Notes: a model not told the origin generated them from the sequence alone. DNA of 24,882 nt from an uncultured Blautia sp. (GCA_934402155.1 CAKRTP010000016.1:1-24882); one strand, 5' to 3'; positions 7,169 through 15,895 are shown, numbered from the stretch's first letter. A program made the numbers and translations.

Positions 7169-8725
7169 ATGGAATTAAAGAAAGAGGATATCCAGGTATT
7201 ACACACAAAGAGCAAAGCTACCAGTCAGGTGACATTTGATATGGATTATAATGTGCCGGATGTAAAACCAGATATAGGACGGATGATCCAGAACAAAGGG
7301 GAGGTTTCTGTAGAAGATGTTCACTTAGATGACGGGCATGCTTTTCTGAAAGGAAACCTGCAGGCAGATCTTCTCTATGTAGGAGAGGAAGAAGGCAGAG
7401 TATACAGTCTTTCTGCGAAACTGCCGATGGAAGAAACGATAAATTTAGAAGGAATCACAAGTGGAGATAAGATGTGTCTGCGATGGGAGATAGAGGATCT
7501 GAGTCTGCATTTGATTCATTCGAGAAAACTGAATATCAAAGCAGTAGTGACTTTTTATGCAGCAGTATGTGAATTTTCAGGGATACGTCTGCCGGTTTCT
7601 ATTGATGATGACGCTGTTTCGGTCCAGAAAAAACAAATGCGGCTTCTTAGTCTTGTTATACATAAAAAAGATACACTTCGACTTAAAGAAGAAGTGGAAC
7701 TTGTGTCTAATAAACCTAATATTACAGAACTTATCTGGCATACTCTGGAGATCAGAGGGCTGGATCTCAGACCGGAAGAAAATATGGTGAGGGCAAAAGG
7801 AGAAATTTTTTTGTCTGCATTATATAAAGGTGATGACGAATCAGAAACACCACAATGGCTGGAGTATTCCATTCCGTTTTCCGGAGAGGTGGAATGTAGT
7901 GGATGCACTTCTGACATGATCCCGAACCTGGATGCATCTGTGATCAGTCAAAGTGTAGAGGTAAAACCGGATTCTGATGGTGAAGAGAGGATTCTTATAG
8001 CAGATATTGTACTGGAGATGGATATCAGACTTTATCGGGAAGAAGATCATGAAGTGATCATGGATGTTTATAGTCCATTTCGACAATGTATTCCGAAATG
8101 CAAAGCAGAAGTTCTGGAAAGTCTTCTGGTGCGTAATTTTTCAAAATGTCGTGTCACTGATCGGATAGCGATAAAGGAAACCCAGGGAAAAATCCTTCAG
8201 ATCTGTCACAGTCAGGGAAAAGTAAAAACAGACAAAACAAAGATCGTAAAAGACGGAATCCAGGTGGATGGAATTGTGCAGATGAAAATCCTGTATATTG
8301 TGGAAAATGATGATATGCCTTTTTATTCCATGGAAGTGATGATGCCGTTCAGTCATGTAGTAGAAGTTAGGGGAATTACAGAGGAGAGTGTATACTATCT
8401 GCATACGGATCTGGAACAGCTTTCTACAAGCATGATCGACAGCAATGAGATTGAAGCCAGAGCAGCGGTGAGTCTGAATGTTCTTGTAATACAGCGCAGG
8501 GAAGAAAAGATTATCGAGAGTGTAGAAGAACAGCCACTTGATCCGGAGAAAATTCGAAGCATGCCGGGAGTTACAGTATACATGGTGAAGCAGGGAGATA
8601 CTCTATGGGATATTGCGAAAAAATTTTACACTACAGCAGAAGAAATTATTTCCATGAATGATCTGGAGAATGAGCAGGTGGCATCCGGGCAGCCGCTTCT
8701 TCTGGTAAAAAAAGTTGAAATTTGA
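7169..8725 (+). CDS. sipL: SPOCS (DUF3794) and LysM protein, SipL-like spore morphogenesis factor
   Basis: The 518-residue protein has three DUF3794/SPOCS-like segments (roughly residues 10-140, 155-305 and 310-455) and a C-terminal LysM domain (471-518, beginning YMVKQGDTLWDIAKKFYTT). This is the architecture and length of Clostridioides difficile SipL (about 520 residues), which binds SpoIVA through its LysM domain and attaches the coat to the forespore in the mother cell. Here the LysM domain is probably a protein-binding module rather than a peptidoglycan binder. There is no signal peptide, as expected for a mother-cell cytoplasmic protein. GAGAGGAG precedes the ATG. The sigma-E-like promoter at 6592-6620 would drive it together with the lipoprotein gene. 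ispE follows after 96 bases. Confidence 0.88.
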   Translation: MELKKEDIQVLHTKSKATSQVTFDMDYNVPDVKPDIGRMIQNKGEVSVEDVHLDDGHAFLKGNLQADLLYVGEEEGRVYSLSAKLPMEETINLEGITSGDKMCLRWEIEDLSLHLIHSRKLNIKAVVTFYAAVCEFSGIRLPVSIDDDAVSVQKKQMRLLSLVIHKKDTLRLKEEVELVSNKPNITELIWHTLEIRGLDLRPEENMVRAKGEIFLSALYKGDDESETPQWLEYSIPFSGEVECSGCTSDMIPNLDASVISQSVEVKPDSDGEERILIADIVLEMDIRLYREEDHEVIMDVYSPFRQCIPKCKAEVLESLLVRNFSKCRVTDRIAIKETQGKILQICHSQGKVKTDKTKIVKDGIQVDGIVQMKILYIVENDDMPFYSMEVMMPFSHVVEVRGITEESVYYLHTDLEQLSTSMIDSNEIEARAAVSLNVLVIQRREEKIIESVEEQPLDPEKIRSMPGVTVYMVKQGDTLWDIAKKFYTTAEEIISMNDLENEQVASGQPLLLVKKVEI

Positions 8726-8821
8726 TACTTGAAATACTGAAAAAAATCATTTAATATATATAATCATACTGTATACAAAGTACAAAAGAAACAAAAAATA
8801 CAAAGGACAGAGGGTGTGTTT

Positions 8822-9685
8822 ATGCGTTTGCGGGCAATGGCGAAAATTAATCTGGGGCTGGACATCCTGGGCAAAAGAGAAGACGGTTATCATGAAGTTC
8901 GTATGCTGATGCAGACGATACAGATGTATGATCTGCTGGATATCCGATGGAAAGCTTCACCGGGTATTTCATTAACTACGAATCTTCTTTACGTTCCGTC
9001 TGATGAGAGAAATCTTGTATATAAGGCTGCAAAGCTGCTCATGGATGAATTTGATATTCAGGAAGGTATTTCCATAAAACTTACTAAATCTATTCCGGTA
9101 GCAGCAGGTATGGCCGGTGGAAGTTCAGATGCGGCGGCGGCATTTGTCGGCGTGAATAAAATGTTCCATCTTGGTCTGAGTGAGCAGGAACTTATGGAAC
9201 GTGCAGTCAGGATAGGTGCAGATGTTCCATACTGCATTATGAGAGGAACCGCACTGGCAGAGGGAATTGGTGAGAAACTGACTCAGCTGCCTCAGCTGCC
9301 TAAGTGCTATATTCTGATCGGAAAGCCGGCTGTTAATGTTTCAACGAAACTTGCCTATGAAAACCTGAACCTTGAGAATCTGGGATCACGGCCGGACATT
9401 GACGGCATGATCAGGGATATCGAGAAAGGAGATCTTTATACAATGGTTTCACGTATGGGAAATGTATTTGAACCGGGAATCATTGGTAAATACCCTGTAA
9501 TTCAGGAAATTAAAGATCTCATGGAGAAGCATGGTGCACTTAAGGCAATGATGAGTGGAAGCGGCCCGACAGTTTTTGGCATTTTTGATGATAAAAATAA
9601 AATGAAAACAGCCGCCAGGATCCTGCGAAGCAGTCATCTTGCGAAAACTGTATTTGCAACAGAAGTTTTCAACCGTAAAAATTAG
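8822..9685 (+). CDS. ispE: 4-diphosphocytidyl-2-C-methyl-D-erythritol kinase
   Basis: IspE phosphorylates 4-diphosphocytidyl-methylerythritol at the 2-hydroxyl using ATP, the fourth step of the non-mevalonate (MEP) isoprenoid pathway, in the cytoplasm. The 287 residues match the family length. I chose ATG 8822 over an in-frame GTG at 8816 because AGAGGG ends 7 bases before the ATG. The N-terminal AKINLGL holds catalytic Lys8. The GHMP ATP loop is PVAAGMAGGSSDAAAA (92-107). GADVPYC (132-138) contains catalytic Asp134. SGSGPTVFGIF is the third GHMP motif. A GntR regulator follows after 28 bases. A TATAAT at 8759-8764, with no good -35, is the only promoter hint upstream. Confidence 0.97.
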   Translation: MRLRAMAKINLGLDILGKREDGYHEVRMLMQTIQMYDLLDIRWKASPGISLTTNLLYVPSDERNLVYKAAKLLMDEFDIQEGISIKLTKSIPVAAGMAGGSSDAAAAFVGVNKMFHLGLSEQELMERAVRIGADVPYCIMRGTALAEGIGEKLTQLPQLPKCYILIGKPAVNVSTKLAYENLNLENLGSRPDIDGMIRDIEKGDLYTMVSRMGNVFEPGIIGKYPVIQEIKDLMEKHGALKAMMSGSGPTVFGIFDDKNKMKTAARILRSSHLAKTVFATEVFNRKN

Positions 9686-9713
9686 AGGAGATTTTTGGCA
9701 GGAGGTACTTAAG

Positions 9714-10394
9714 ATGAATGATTTTTCTGTTGATATGAATGAATATCTGCCGTTAAGAGATGTTGTGTTTAATACACTGCGTAAAGCGATTCTTAAGGGC
9801 GAACTGAAGCCAGGAGAGAGACTGATGGAAATTGCACTGGCAGAGAGACTTGGGGTCAGCAGGACTCCGGTTCGTGAAGCTATGCGCAAGCTGGAACTGG
9901 AAGGTCTGGTCGTGATGATTCCGCGTCGTGGAGCACAGGTGGCAAACATTACAGAAAAAGATCTGAATGATGTGCTGGAAGTTCGTATGGCACTGGAAAA
10001 TCTGTCGATTGAGAATGCATGTGCACGAATGACAGAGGAACAGCTCGATGAGCTCTGGAAAGCAGCCAAGAATTTTGAAGCGACAATGGCAGAAGGTAAT
10101 CTGGTTAAACTGGCAGAGGCAGATGTGGCTTTTCATGAAGTAGTTTACAAATCATCAGATAATCGCAGATTGAATCAGGTACTTAATAATCTTCGTGAAC
10201 AGATTTACAGATATCGTGTAGAATATCTCAAGGATGAAGAGACAAGGAATCTTCTGGTCAAAGAACATGAGGAGATTTACGAGGCAATAAAAGCACGTGA
10301 TCTTAAGAAAGCACAGGAAATTACTTATCAGCACATTGAAAATCAGAGAGAGGCAATCATTAAATCGATAAGAGAAGAAACCCAAAATCGCTGA
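9714..10394 (+). CDS. GntR-family transcriptional regulator, FadR/FCD type
   Basis: This 226-residue DNA-binding protein has an N-terminal winged helix-turn-helix (about residues 13-78, with LAERLGVSRTPVREAMRKLE) and a C-terminal FCD ligand-binding domain (about 85-215). His141, His185 and His207 match the metal-ligand positions of the FCD domain, so an acid bound through a metal is a likely signal; the ligand is unknown. AGGAGG lies just before ATG 9714; the open frame running back to 9639 overlaps the end of ispE and is not used. It lies 28 bases after ispE and is probably co-transcribed with it. A strong terminator follows. FadR-type regulators usually act on neighbouring metabolic genes, but no obvious target is adjacent here. 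Confidence 0.92.
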   Translation: MNDFSVDMNEYLPLRDVVFNTLRKAILKGELKPGERLMEIALAERLGVSRTPVREAMRKLELEGLVVMIPRRGAQVANITEKDLNDVLEVRMALENLSIENACARMTEEQLDELWKAAKNFEATMAEGNLVKLAEADVAFHEVVYKSSDNRRLNQVLNNLREQIYRYRVEYLKDEETRNLLVKEHEEIYEAIKARDLKKAQEITYQHIENQREAIIKSIREETQNR

Positions 10395-10427
10395 TCTGTA
10401 AATAAAATTGCATAATCTGGTTATTCT

Positions 10428-10461
10428 AAAAGAGATACATAAAGAATGTGTCTCTTTTTTT
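10428..10461 (+). terminator. Intrinsic terminator after the GntR gene
   Basis: The stem AAAGAGATAC/GTGTCTCTTT (one U-G pair) with an 8-10 base loop runs directly into a T-run. It ends the ispE-gntR transcript and separates it from the germination operon. Confidence 0.88.
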
Positions 10462-10505
10462 GTTCTTTATTTATTATCATGTCAGAGCGAGACCAGGAGG
10501 ATGCA

Positions 10506-12050
10506 ATGGAGCAAAAAATAAAAATTTACAGTGAACTGAAGAAAAATGAAAATTATATCAGGAAAAAATTTGAAAACTGTGCGGATATCCTGATTCGTCC
10601 GATGCGGCTGGGAAATGAAAGAAAAGTAGAATGTCTGATGGTATATATTGAAGTTGCTGTCTCAAACATGATGCTGGATGATTCTGCACTGGGAAAGATG
10701 ATCAATCATTTCTGGGAAATCTCGCCGGATCAGATTCAGGAGTTTATGCGTGACAACAGTCTTGGAATTGCAGATGTACGAAAGCTGATGGATATGGAAG
10801 AAGTTCTGTCGGCAGTTCTTGCAGGAAATGCTGTTTTTTTTATGGATGGATATGACAAGGCAATAAAAATATCCAGCAAGGGATATCCTGACATGGGAAT
10901 TCCTGAGGCAGAATCAGAAAAGGTACTGCGAGGTTCAAAAGAAGGATTTTCTGACTCAGTAAAGAAAAATTCCGCCCTGATCAGAAAGAGAATCAGAGAC
11001 TGCAGGATGAAAGTAGAAGAAAAAACGACAGGTGTCCGATCCAAAACTGTTCTGCAGATTCTTTATATTGAAGACCTGGTACAGGAAGACCTGCTGGAAA
11101 ACATAAAAAATGATCTGGATGAGTATAAAATAGACGGAATCTTTGACAGCGGAATGTTGGAACAGCTTACGGATAAAAAATGGTATTCTCCGTTTCCGCA
11201 GTATCAGACAACGGAACGTCCGGACAGGGCGGCAATGGAAATGCTAAATGGAAAGATAGTTCTTCTCTGTGATAATTCTCCGTCAGCACTGATTTTGCCA
11301 AGTTCCTTTAATGGTTTCATGGAGAGTAGCGAGGACTGGTTTCATCATTTTACGATCGCCTCTTTTCTGAGAGTTCTTCGATATTTTGCCTTGCTTGTAA
11401 CGACTCTTCTTCCGGGGCTTTATCTGGCTGTGATTCGATTTCATACGCAGCTTCTTCTGGCAAATCTGATATTGTCGTTTGCAAAAGCCCGGGAGGGAGT
11501 ACCTTTTTCAAGTGTAGTTGAATTAATTTTTCTGGAACTCTCGTTTGAACTGATCCGGGAAGCAGGAGTACGCGTTCCGGGAGCACTGGGAAATGCGATT
11601 GGAATTGTAGGAGGTCTGATCATAGGGCAGGCAGCTGTCAGTGCAAATCTGGTCAGTCCAATCGTTGTTATGATCGTTGCGCTTACGGCATTGGGATCTA
11701 TGGTAATTCCGGAAGAAGAATTTGCAGAAGCATTTCGATTGTTAAAATATGTATTTTTGTTTCTGGGTGGATATCTTGGTATTTTTGGAATTATACTGGG
11801 AATTTATCTTACACTTGCACATCTTTCCGGACTTCTGAGTTTTGGCATTCCATATTTACTTCCGTTCGTAAAAAAAGAACCCTGTCGTGATGCAGGTCAG
11901 GGAATTTTACGTGTTCCTTTTCGGCAGAGATGGCAAAGACCACTTTATACAAGATGGCAGCAGAAAATCCGCCTGCGGAAAAAAGGCTTTGAAAAAAATG
12001 ATGGGGGAGGTTCTGAAGAAAAAAGAAAACAGGGGGAAAAGGACTTATGA
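10506..12050 (+). CDS. Spore germination receptor subunit, GerA/GerKA type
   Basis: This 514-residue A-subunit belongs to a Ger-type nutrient germinant receptor of the spore inner membrane. The N-terminal soluble region is followed by the family block PFPQYQTTERPDRAAMEMLN with nearby IVLLCDNSPSALILPSSF, then about five membrane segments (roughly residues 290-430), with LPGLYLAVIRFHTQLL and LVSPIVVMIVALTALGSMVIP, and a basic C-terminal tail. I placed the start at 10506 because AGGAGG ends 5 bases before this ATG; an open extension to 10446 runs into the terminator. The stop overlaps the next start by 4 bases (ATGA), implying translational coupling with the GerB-type gene. No confident sporulation promoter is visible upstream, although expression in the forespore by sigma-G is typical of the family. 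Confidence 0.95.
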   Translation: MEQKIKIYSELKKNENYIRKKFENCADILIRPMRLGNERKVECLMVYIEVAVSNMMLDDSALGKMINHFWEISPDQIQEFMRDNSLGIADVRKLMDMEEVLSAVLAGNAVFFMDGYDKAIKISSKGYPDMGIPEAESEKVLRGSKEGFSDSVKKNSALIRKRIRDCRMKVEEKTTGVRSKTVLQILYIEDLVQEDLLENIKNDLDEYKIDGIFDSGMLEQLTDKKWYSPFPQYQTTERPDRAAMEMLNGKIVLLCDNSPSALILPSSFNGFMESSEDWFHHFTIASFLRVLRYFALLVTTLLPGLYLAVIRFHTQLLLANLILSFAKAREGVPFSSVVELIFLELSFELIREAGVRVPGALGNAIGIVGGLIIGQAAVSANLVSPIVVMIVALTALGSMVIPEEEFAEAFRLLKYVFLFLGGYLGIFGIILGIYLTLAHLSGLLSFGIPYLLPFVKKEPCRDAGQGILRVPFRQRWQRPLYTRWQQKIRLRKKGFEKNDGGGSEEKRKQGEKDL

Positions 12051-13708
12051 AATTTGCAGAGAATAACAGAATTTCTCACAGACAGCTTTACAGGCAGATC
12101 ATCCTGACTTTTCTGGCTCCTTTTCTGATATGTCTGCCTGGAAAAAATGGCATTCAGGGGATAAACGGTTTTTGGGGGGTTTTACTCGCAGTCATTCTTT
12201 TACTTGCAGATGTTTTTGTATTATTAAGAGTAACAGGAGGATATTCTGATATGGTGCGATTCTTTGGTGGATTCTGGGGGCGTGCCGTAGGAATTTTTTT
12301 TCTTATATATGTTATTTTTACAGCGGTATATCTTTTGAAAATACTGGGGAAGATCGTACCGAGATGGCTTCTTATGGGGATTTCACCGGGATGGCTTATT
12401 TTTGGAGCAGTAGTTGTATGCAGTGCAGGAACAGATCGAGGCGTTCAGCGAAGAGGAAGGATGGCAGAAGTTTCCGGTGGCGTATTTTTGCTTGTGATTC
12501 TTCTGATGATGTTATTGTGTCTGGGGCAGGTACGCAATGTTTATTTTTATGAGATGATAGAAAAAGAGATAATAAGTGGAAAGGGAATTATCCGGAATGG
12601 ATATTATTTCCTGTGTGGATTATCCGGAATAGGACTTTTGCCGTTTATCATGCGTGATGTGGAGAGAAGAGGAAGTGCAGGTAAGACGATCATTGCAGCA
12701 CTTCTCACAGTGGGAGGAATTATTGCAGGAATACTTTTTTTATTACCGGCAGTATTGGGATGGAAAAGATTTCTGTCAGAAGATTATCCGATCCTGCCGC
12801 TTCTTGCAGGTGCAGATCTGCCAGGAAATATTCTTGCAAGATTTGATGTGCTCTGGATGGGCTTTCTATTATATGGATTGTTATTTGCTGTGGGGAGTCT
12901 TTTTAATTATGGATATCAGATCACAAAGAAATGTCATCTGGGAACTGGCAGATACTGGATGCCGATCCTGATCTTTATTCTGTCCGTGACGGAAGTGTCT
13001 GAAGCAGATGTGAGAGTATTTTATCAAAACTATCTGGGCAATATATTTGTTCCGGGAGTTTTGGTCATTCAGATGGTAATTCTGTTATATGGAAAAAATA
13101 AAAAAGTTCGAAAAACAACTATGGTTGCTTTATTAGTCTGCACGCTGATGCTGAATGGATGTGCCGGAATTGAACCGGAAAAAAGAATGTATCCACTTGC
13201 ACTGGGGGTAGAAAAGTCAGAAACAGAATGGAGATTTATTTATGGAATGCCGGAACAGCCGAGTGCTGAAGGACAGGAAAAAGAGAATATGGAAAATTCT
13301 GCACTTACAATAACAGGAGTGGATTTTGAAAGTATAGAAGAAAGTTATGATCGTTCGCAGGAAAAATATCTGGACAGGGGACATCTTCAGGTGCTGATTC
13401 TGCAGAACAGTCTGACGCAGTCAGATCAATGGCGTAAATTGCTGGCCTATCTGAAAAAAGAACCTCTGATCGGTGAAAATGTATATGTTTTTCGAACGGA
13501 AAATCCGTTACTGCTTGTCAACTGGAATAAAGAGGGAACTTCTGTGGGTGAATATCTTCAGGGACTTCTTGAAAACAGGATCCCGCAGCAGCAGAAAAAA
13601 GGGACCACTTTGCGGCAGATATATCATCAATGGTATGAGAGTGATGAGTTGATCGCACTTCCGGAGATCATCCTGCAAGATGGAGAAATACAGGTTTATC
13701 TCAGTTGA
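12047..13708 (+). CDS. Fused GerB-type permease and N-terminal GerC-type lipoprotein domain
   Basis: This 553-residue ORF combines two germinant-receptor subunits normally encoded by separate genes. Residues about 1-350 form a GerAB-like permease with roughly ten hydrophobic segments. Residues 359-372 (MVALLVCTLMLNGC) resemble a lipoprotein signal peptide with lipobox LNGC and Cys372. The remainder (about 373-553) matches the N-terminal GerAC domain: YPLALGVEKSE, then YLDRGHLQVLILQ, then SVGEYLQGLL. The GerAC C-terminal domain is absent, so the C part has about 190 instead of about 370 residues. No stop separates the parts, and the internal ATG at 13121 has no ribosome binding site. With ten segments and a cytoplasmic N-terminus, an eleventh segment would export the C domain, consistent with its normal location. 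Whether the internal signal is cleaved and lipidated is unknown. Confidence 0.9.
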   Translation: MKFAENNRISHRQLYRQIILTFLAPFLICLPGKNGIQGINGFWGVLLAVILLLADVFVLLRVTGGYSDMVRFFGGFWGRAVGIFFLIYVIFTAVYLLKILGKIVPRWLLMGISPGWLIFGAVVVCSAGTDRGVQRRGRMAEVSGGVFLLVILLMMLLCLGQVRNVYFYEMIEKEIISGKGIIRNGYYFLCGLSGIGLLPFIMRDVERRGSAGKTIIAALLTVGGIIAGILFLLPAVLGWKRFLSEDYPILPLLAGADLPGNILARFDVLWMGFLLYGLLFAVGSLFNYGYQITKKCHLGTGRYWMPILIFILSVTEVSEADVRVFYQNYLGNIFVPGVLVIQMVILLYGKNKKVRKTTMVALLVCTLMLNGCAGIEPEKRMYPLALGVEKSETEWRFIYGMPEQPSAEGQEKENMENSALTITGVDFESIEESYDRSQEKYLDRGHLQVLILQNSLTQSDQWRKLLAYLKKEPLIGENVYVFRTENPLLLVNWNKEGTSVGEYLQGLLENRIPQQQKKGTTLRQIYHQWYESDELIALPEIILQDGEIQVYLS

Positions 13709-13768
13709 GAATAAAAATTTGCAGAAATGTCCATACTTCAGACAGAAAAGAATTTCTGGAGGTATAAA

Positions 13769-14014
13769 ATGGACAGATTAAGAAACCGGAAAAAAAGATT
13801 TTTAATTTCTATATTGACGGGCATGCTGGCAGTAACATTTTTGTCTGGACCAACGAAGAGTGTCGATAATAGTAATATTATGGCATGGTGGGGGACGTTG
13901 TATCCGGAATTTTGTTTTGCAAAAAATGAAAATGTCAGTGATAATTATGAAAATACTGTAAAAGAGTCACCAAAGCTTTCCTTCTGGCTTGCGAAAGCTC
14001 TGGAGAGGTGGTAA
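13769..14014 (+). CDS. Small secreted or membrane-anchored protein of unknown function
   Basis: This 81-residue protein starts at ATG 13769, preceded by GGAGG at 13759-13763; the open frame back to 13727 is not used. A basic start (MDRLRNRKKR) is followed by a hydrophobic segment (residues 11-27), which could be a signal peptide or anchor. The rest is short and rich in aromatic residues (MAWWGTLYPEFCFAKNE, then LSFWLAKALERW). I do not recognise a family. It is the last gene of the germination operon, 60 bases after the fused GerB-GerC gene. It does not look like the missing GerAC C-terminal domain. A role in germination is suggested only by position. Confidence 0.7.
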   Translation: MDRLRNRKKRFLISILTGMLAVTFLSGPTKSVDNSNIMAWWGTLYPEFCFAKNENVSDNYENTVKESPKLSFWLAKALERW

Positions 14015-14025
14015 GATTAAATGAC

Positions 14026-14054
14026 AGTTCAGAAACGCATTGCTTTTCTGAACT
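14026..14054 (+). terminator. Hairpin after the germination operon
   Basis: The perfect 10-bp stem AGTTCAGAAA/TTTCTGAACT has a 9-base loop. The T-run after it is weak (TTTACAT), so termination may be partial. It separates the germination genes from murI. Confidence 0.55.
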
Positions 14055-14096
14055 TTACATATTAAACAGAACATAAAGAACTGGAGAAACAGATTT

Positions 14097-14918
14097 ATGA
14101 AAATAGACAGAGATGCGCCGATTGGTGTGTTTGATTCCGGAGTGGGCGGTCTTACAGTTGCCAGGGAGATTATGCGAAATCTTCCCTCAGAGAAGATTGT
14201 TTATTTTGGTGACACAGCCAGAGTGCCTTATGGAAGCAAGTCAAAGGAAACGATCATCCGTTATTCCAGACAGATCGTTCATTTTCTGAGAGAGCAGAAA
14301 GTTAAGGCAATTGTGATTGCGTGTAATACAGCAAGTGCATTTGCCCTGGAGGCAGTGAAAGATGAACTTGATATTCCTGTACTGGGTGTGATAGAGGCCG
14401 GCGCAAAAGTAGCAGCAGAGGCAACTGATAACAAAAGAGTGGGTGTGATAGGAACTCTTGGAACGGTTGGAAGTGGTATCCATGAAGCTTATCTGAAACA
14501 GCTGGATCCGGAGATCACTGTGCTCGGAAAAGCGTGTCCGTTGTTTGTTCCGCTTGTCGAGGAGGGGTGGCTTCATGACCCGGTGACTACAGAAGTTGCA
14601 TCCAGATATCTTCAGGAATTGAAAGACAAAGAAATTGATACGTTAATTCTTGGATGTACACATTATCCGCTGATTCGTTCTACTATCAGAGAAGTCATGG
14701 GAGAAAGTGTGCGGCTGGTAAACCCGGCGTATGAGACAGCCCTGCAGTTAAAATCACTTCTTGCAGAAATGAACATTTCCAGCAGTGGAAGCCGGGAGGA
14801 GGAATTTCCGTATCGCTTCTATGTCAGTGATCTGGCAGATGAGTTTAAGGATTTTGCTAATTCAATTCTGCCATATGATGTGTCAATGGCAAAAAAAATC
14901 GATATAGAGAAATACTAA
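14097..14918 (+). CDS. murI: Glutamate racemase
   Basis: MurI interconverts L- and D-glutamate, supplying D-glutamate for peptidoglycan in the cytoplasm; it needs no cofactor. The 273 residues match the family. GVFDSGVGGLTVAREI (10-25) contains the catalytic Asp13 and Ser14. The first catalytic cysteine is Cys76 in VIACNTASA, and the second is Cys187 in LGCTHYPLI with His189. GGAG lies upstream of the ATG at 14097. A DUF1934 gene starts 17 bases after the stop and is probably in the same transcript. All key residues are present. Confidence 0.97.
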   Translation: MKIDRDAPIGVFDSGVGGLTVAREIMRNLPSEKIVYFGDTARVPYGSKSKETIIRYSRQIVHFLREQKVKAIVIACNTASAFALEAVKDELDIPVLGVIEAGAKVAAEATDNKRVGVIGTLGTVGSGIHEAYLKQLDPEITVLGKACPLFVPLVEEGWLHDPVTTEVASRYLQELKDKEIDTLILGCTHYPLIRSTIREVMGESVRLVNPAYETALQLKSLLAEMNISSSGSREEEFPYRFYVSDLADEFKDFANSILPYDVSMAKKIDIEKY

Positions 14919-14935
14919 AAATGAGGAGTAAGTAT

Positions 14936-15382
14936 ATGAACAAAGATGTGTTGATACATGTGCGCGGGCTCCAGATGATGGAAACAGAAGATGAACAGGA
15001 GCCGATTGAAATTGTAGTGCCGGGACAGTACTATTTTCGAAATGGAAGTCATTATCTTCGTTATGAGGAGATGATGGATGATTCTGCAGAAACTACAGTA
15101 AACTATATAAAGATGTCACAGGATGGTGTGGAAATCCGAAAGCAGGGTCAGGTAAATGTACATATGGTTTTTGAACAGGGAAAGAAAAATAAAACCTTTT
15201 ATAATACTCCATATGGAACACTGCAGATGGGAATCGCAGCAACAGGACTGGAACTGAAAGAAAGCGAGGATGGCATTCAGATGAAAGTGGATTATGCTTT
15301 GGATATGAATGAAGAACATGTTGCAGATTGTTATCTGACAGTGCAGGCACAGTCAAAGGAAGCAGAGAATTTTATTTTATAA
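14936..15382 (+). CDS. DUF1934 family protein
   Basis: This 148-residue protein starts at ATG 14936, chosen because AGGAG lies 7 bases upstream; an in-frame ATG at 14921 is less likely. Features shared with DUF1934 (YwiB-like, a calycin-type beta-barrel fold) are the start KDVLIHVRGLQ, YYFRNGSHYLRYEE, and the middle NTPYGTLQMGI. There is no signal peptide, so it is probably cytoplasmic. The function of the family is unknown. It follows murI by 17 bases. A shared terminator lies just after it. Confidence 0.82.
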   Translation: MNKDVLIHVRGLQMMETEDEQEPIEIVVPGQYYFRNGSHYLRYEEMMDDSAETTVNYIKMSQDGVEIRKQGQVNVHMVFEQGKKNKTFYNTPYGTLQMGIAATGLELKESEDGIQMKVDYALDMNEEHVADCYLTVQAQSKEAENFIL

Positions 15383-15395
15383 AAATAACTGAAAT

Positions 15396-15437
15396 AAAAA
15401 TGCCCGTAAAGCAGAACACTTTACGGGCATTAATTTT
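15396..15437. terminator. Bidirectional terminator between DUF1934 and a membrane protein gene
   Basis: A perfect 12-bp stem (ATGCCCGTAAAG/CTTTACGGGCAT) has a 7-base loop. On the minus strand it is followed by TTTTT, a strong signal; on the plus strand by TAATTTT, a weaker one. Confidence 0.9.
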
Positions 15438-15445
15438 GTCAGGCG

Positions 15446-15895
15446 TTATTTGTTTTTGCTGAACATTCTCTTGAAAAATCCCTTTTTCTTAGGTGCCGGT
15501 GTTTCCAGAGAACCACGGATTCCCTTTACCCCTACGATGTATAAACCACTTACTTCAGCCTTTACTTCTTTTTTGACCGGGATCAGATCAAAAACTTTTT
15601 CATCTGCGATCAGTATGGAAATCTTCGGACCAACTTTTGCTTTAACGATTGGCAGTTTGGAACGACGCATCAGCTTAGGTGCCTGGTCGATTACCATCTG
15701 AGGCAGACCGGATTCTTTGAGTGGAAGTCGTTTTTTATCAATGACCAGCATGGAAACAGTCTGTTTTGCAGCTTCAATCTGTGCCTGCTGTTCTTCTTGC
15801 TTCTTCTGAGCTTTCTTTCCGAAGAAATAAAGTGCAACCAGGGCAATGATCAGAATGACCAAGATAACAAGAAGGACGATGCTAAGTGTACTCAT
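15446..15895 (-). CDS. Single-pass membrane protein of unknown function
   Basis: The 149-residue protein starts at 15895, where GAGGAGGG precedes the ATG by 6 bases on the minus strand; the open frame to 15910 reads through this site. An N-terminal membrane segment (about residues 4-27, rich in Ile, Val and Leu) is followed by a charged, probably coiled-coil stretch (KKAQKKQEEQQAQIEAAKQ). A soluble domain with PIVKAKVGPKISILIADEKV and a strongly basic C-terminus (KKKGFFKRMFSKNK) follow. I do not recognise the family. It is transcribed alone, divergent from the deacetylase-like operon. The basic residues after the membrane segment suggest that the domain lies in the cytoplasm. Confidence 0.8.
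   Translation of the reverse strand: MSTLSIVLLVILVILIIALVALYFFGKKAQKKQEEQQAQIEAAKQTVSMLVIDKKRLPLKESGLPQMVIDQAPKLMRRSKLPIVKAKVGPKISILIADEKVFDLIPVKKEVKAEVSGLYIVGVKGIRGSLETPAPKKKGFFKRMFSKNK

Noticed and set aside
8816..8821. GTG start two codons upstream for ispE
   Set aside because: The GTG is directly against the ribosome binding site, while ATG 8822 has proper spacing.
9449..10069. 206-residue minus-strand open frame over ispE and the GntR gene
   Set aside because: It is serine-rich low-complexity translation opposite two well-supported genes, so it is a shadow.
10395..10505. Sigma-G promoter for the germination operon
   Set aside because: CATAAT-like hexamers are present, but none has an acceptable -35 at the right distance, so no promoter is claimed.
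13088..13130. Separate gerC gene starting at the internal ATG 13121
   Set aside because: There is no ribosome binding site before it and no stop codon in the permease frame, so the sequence supports a fusion. Low-level internal initiation cannot be excluded.
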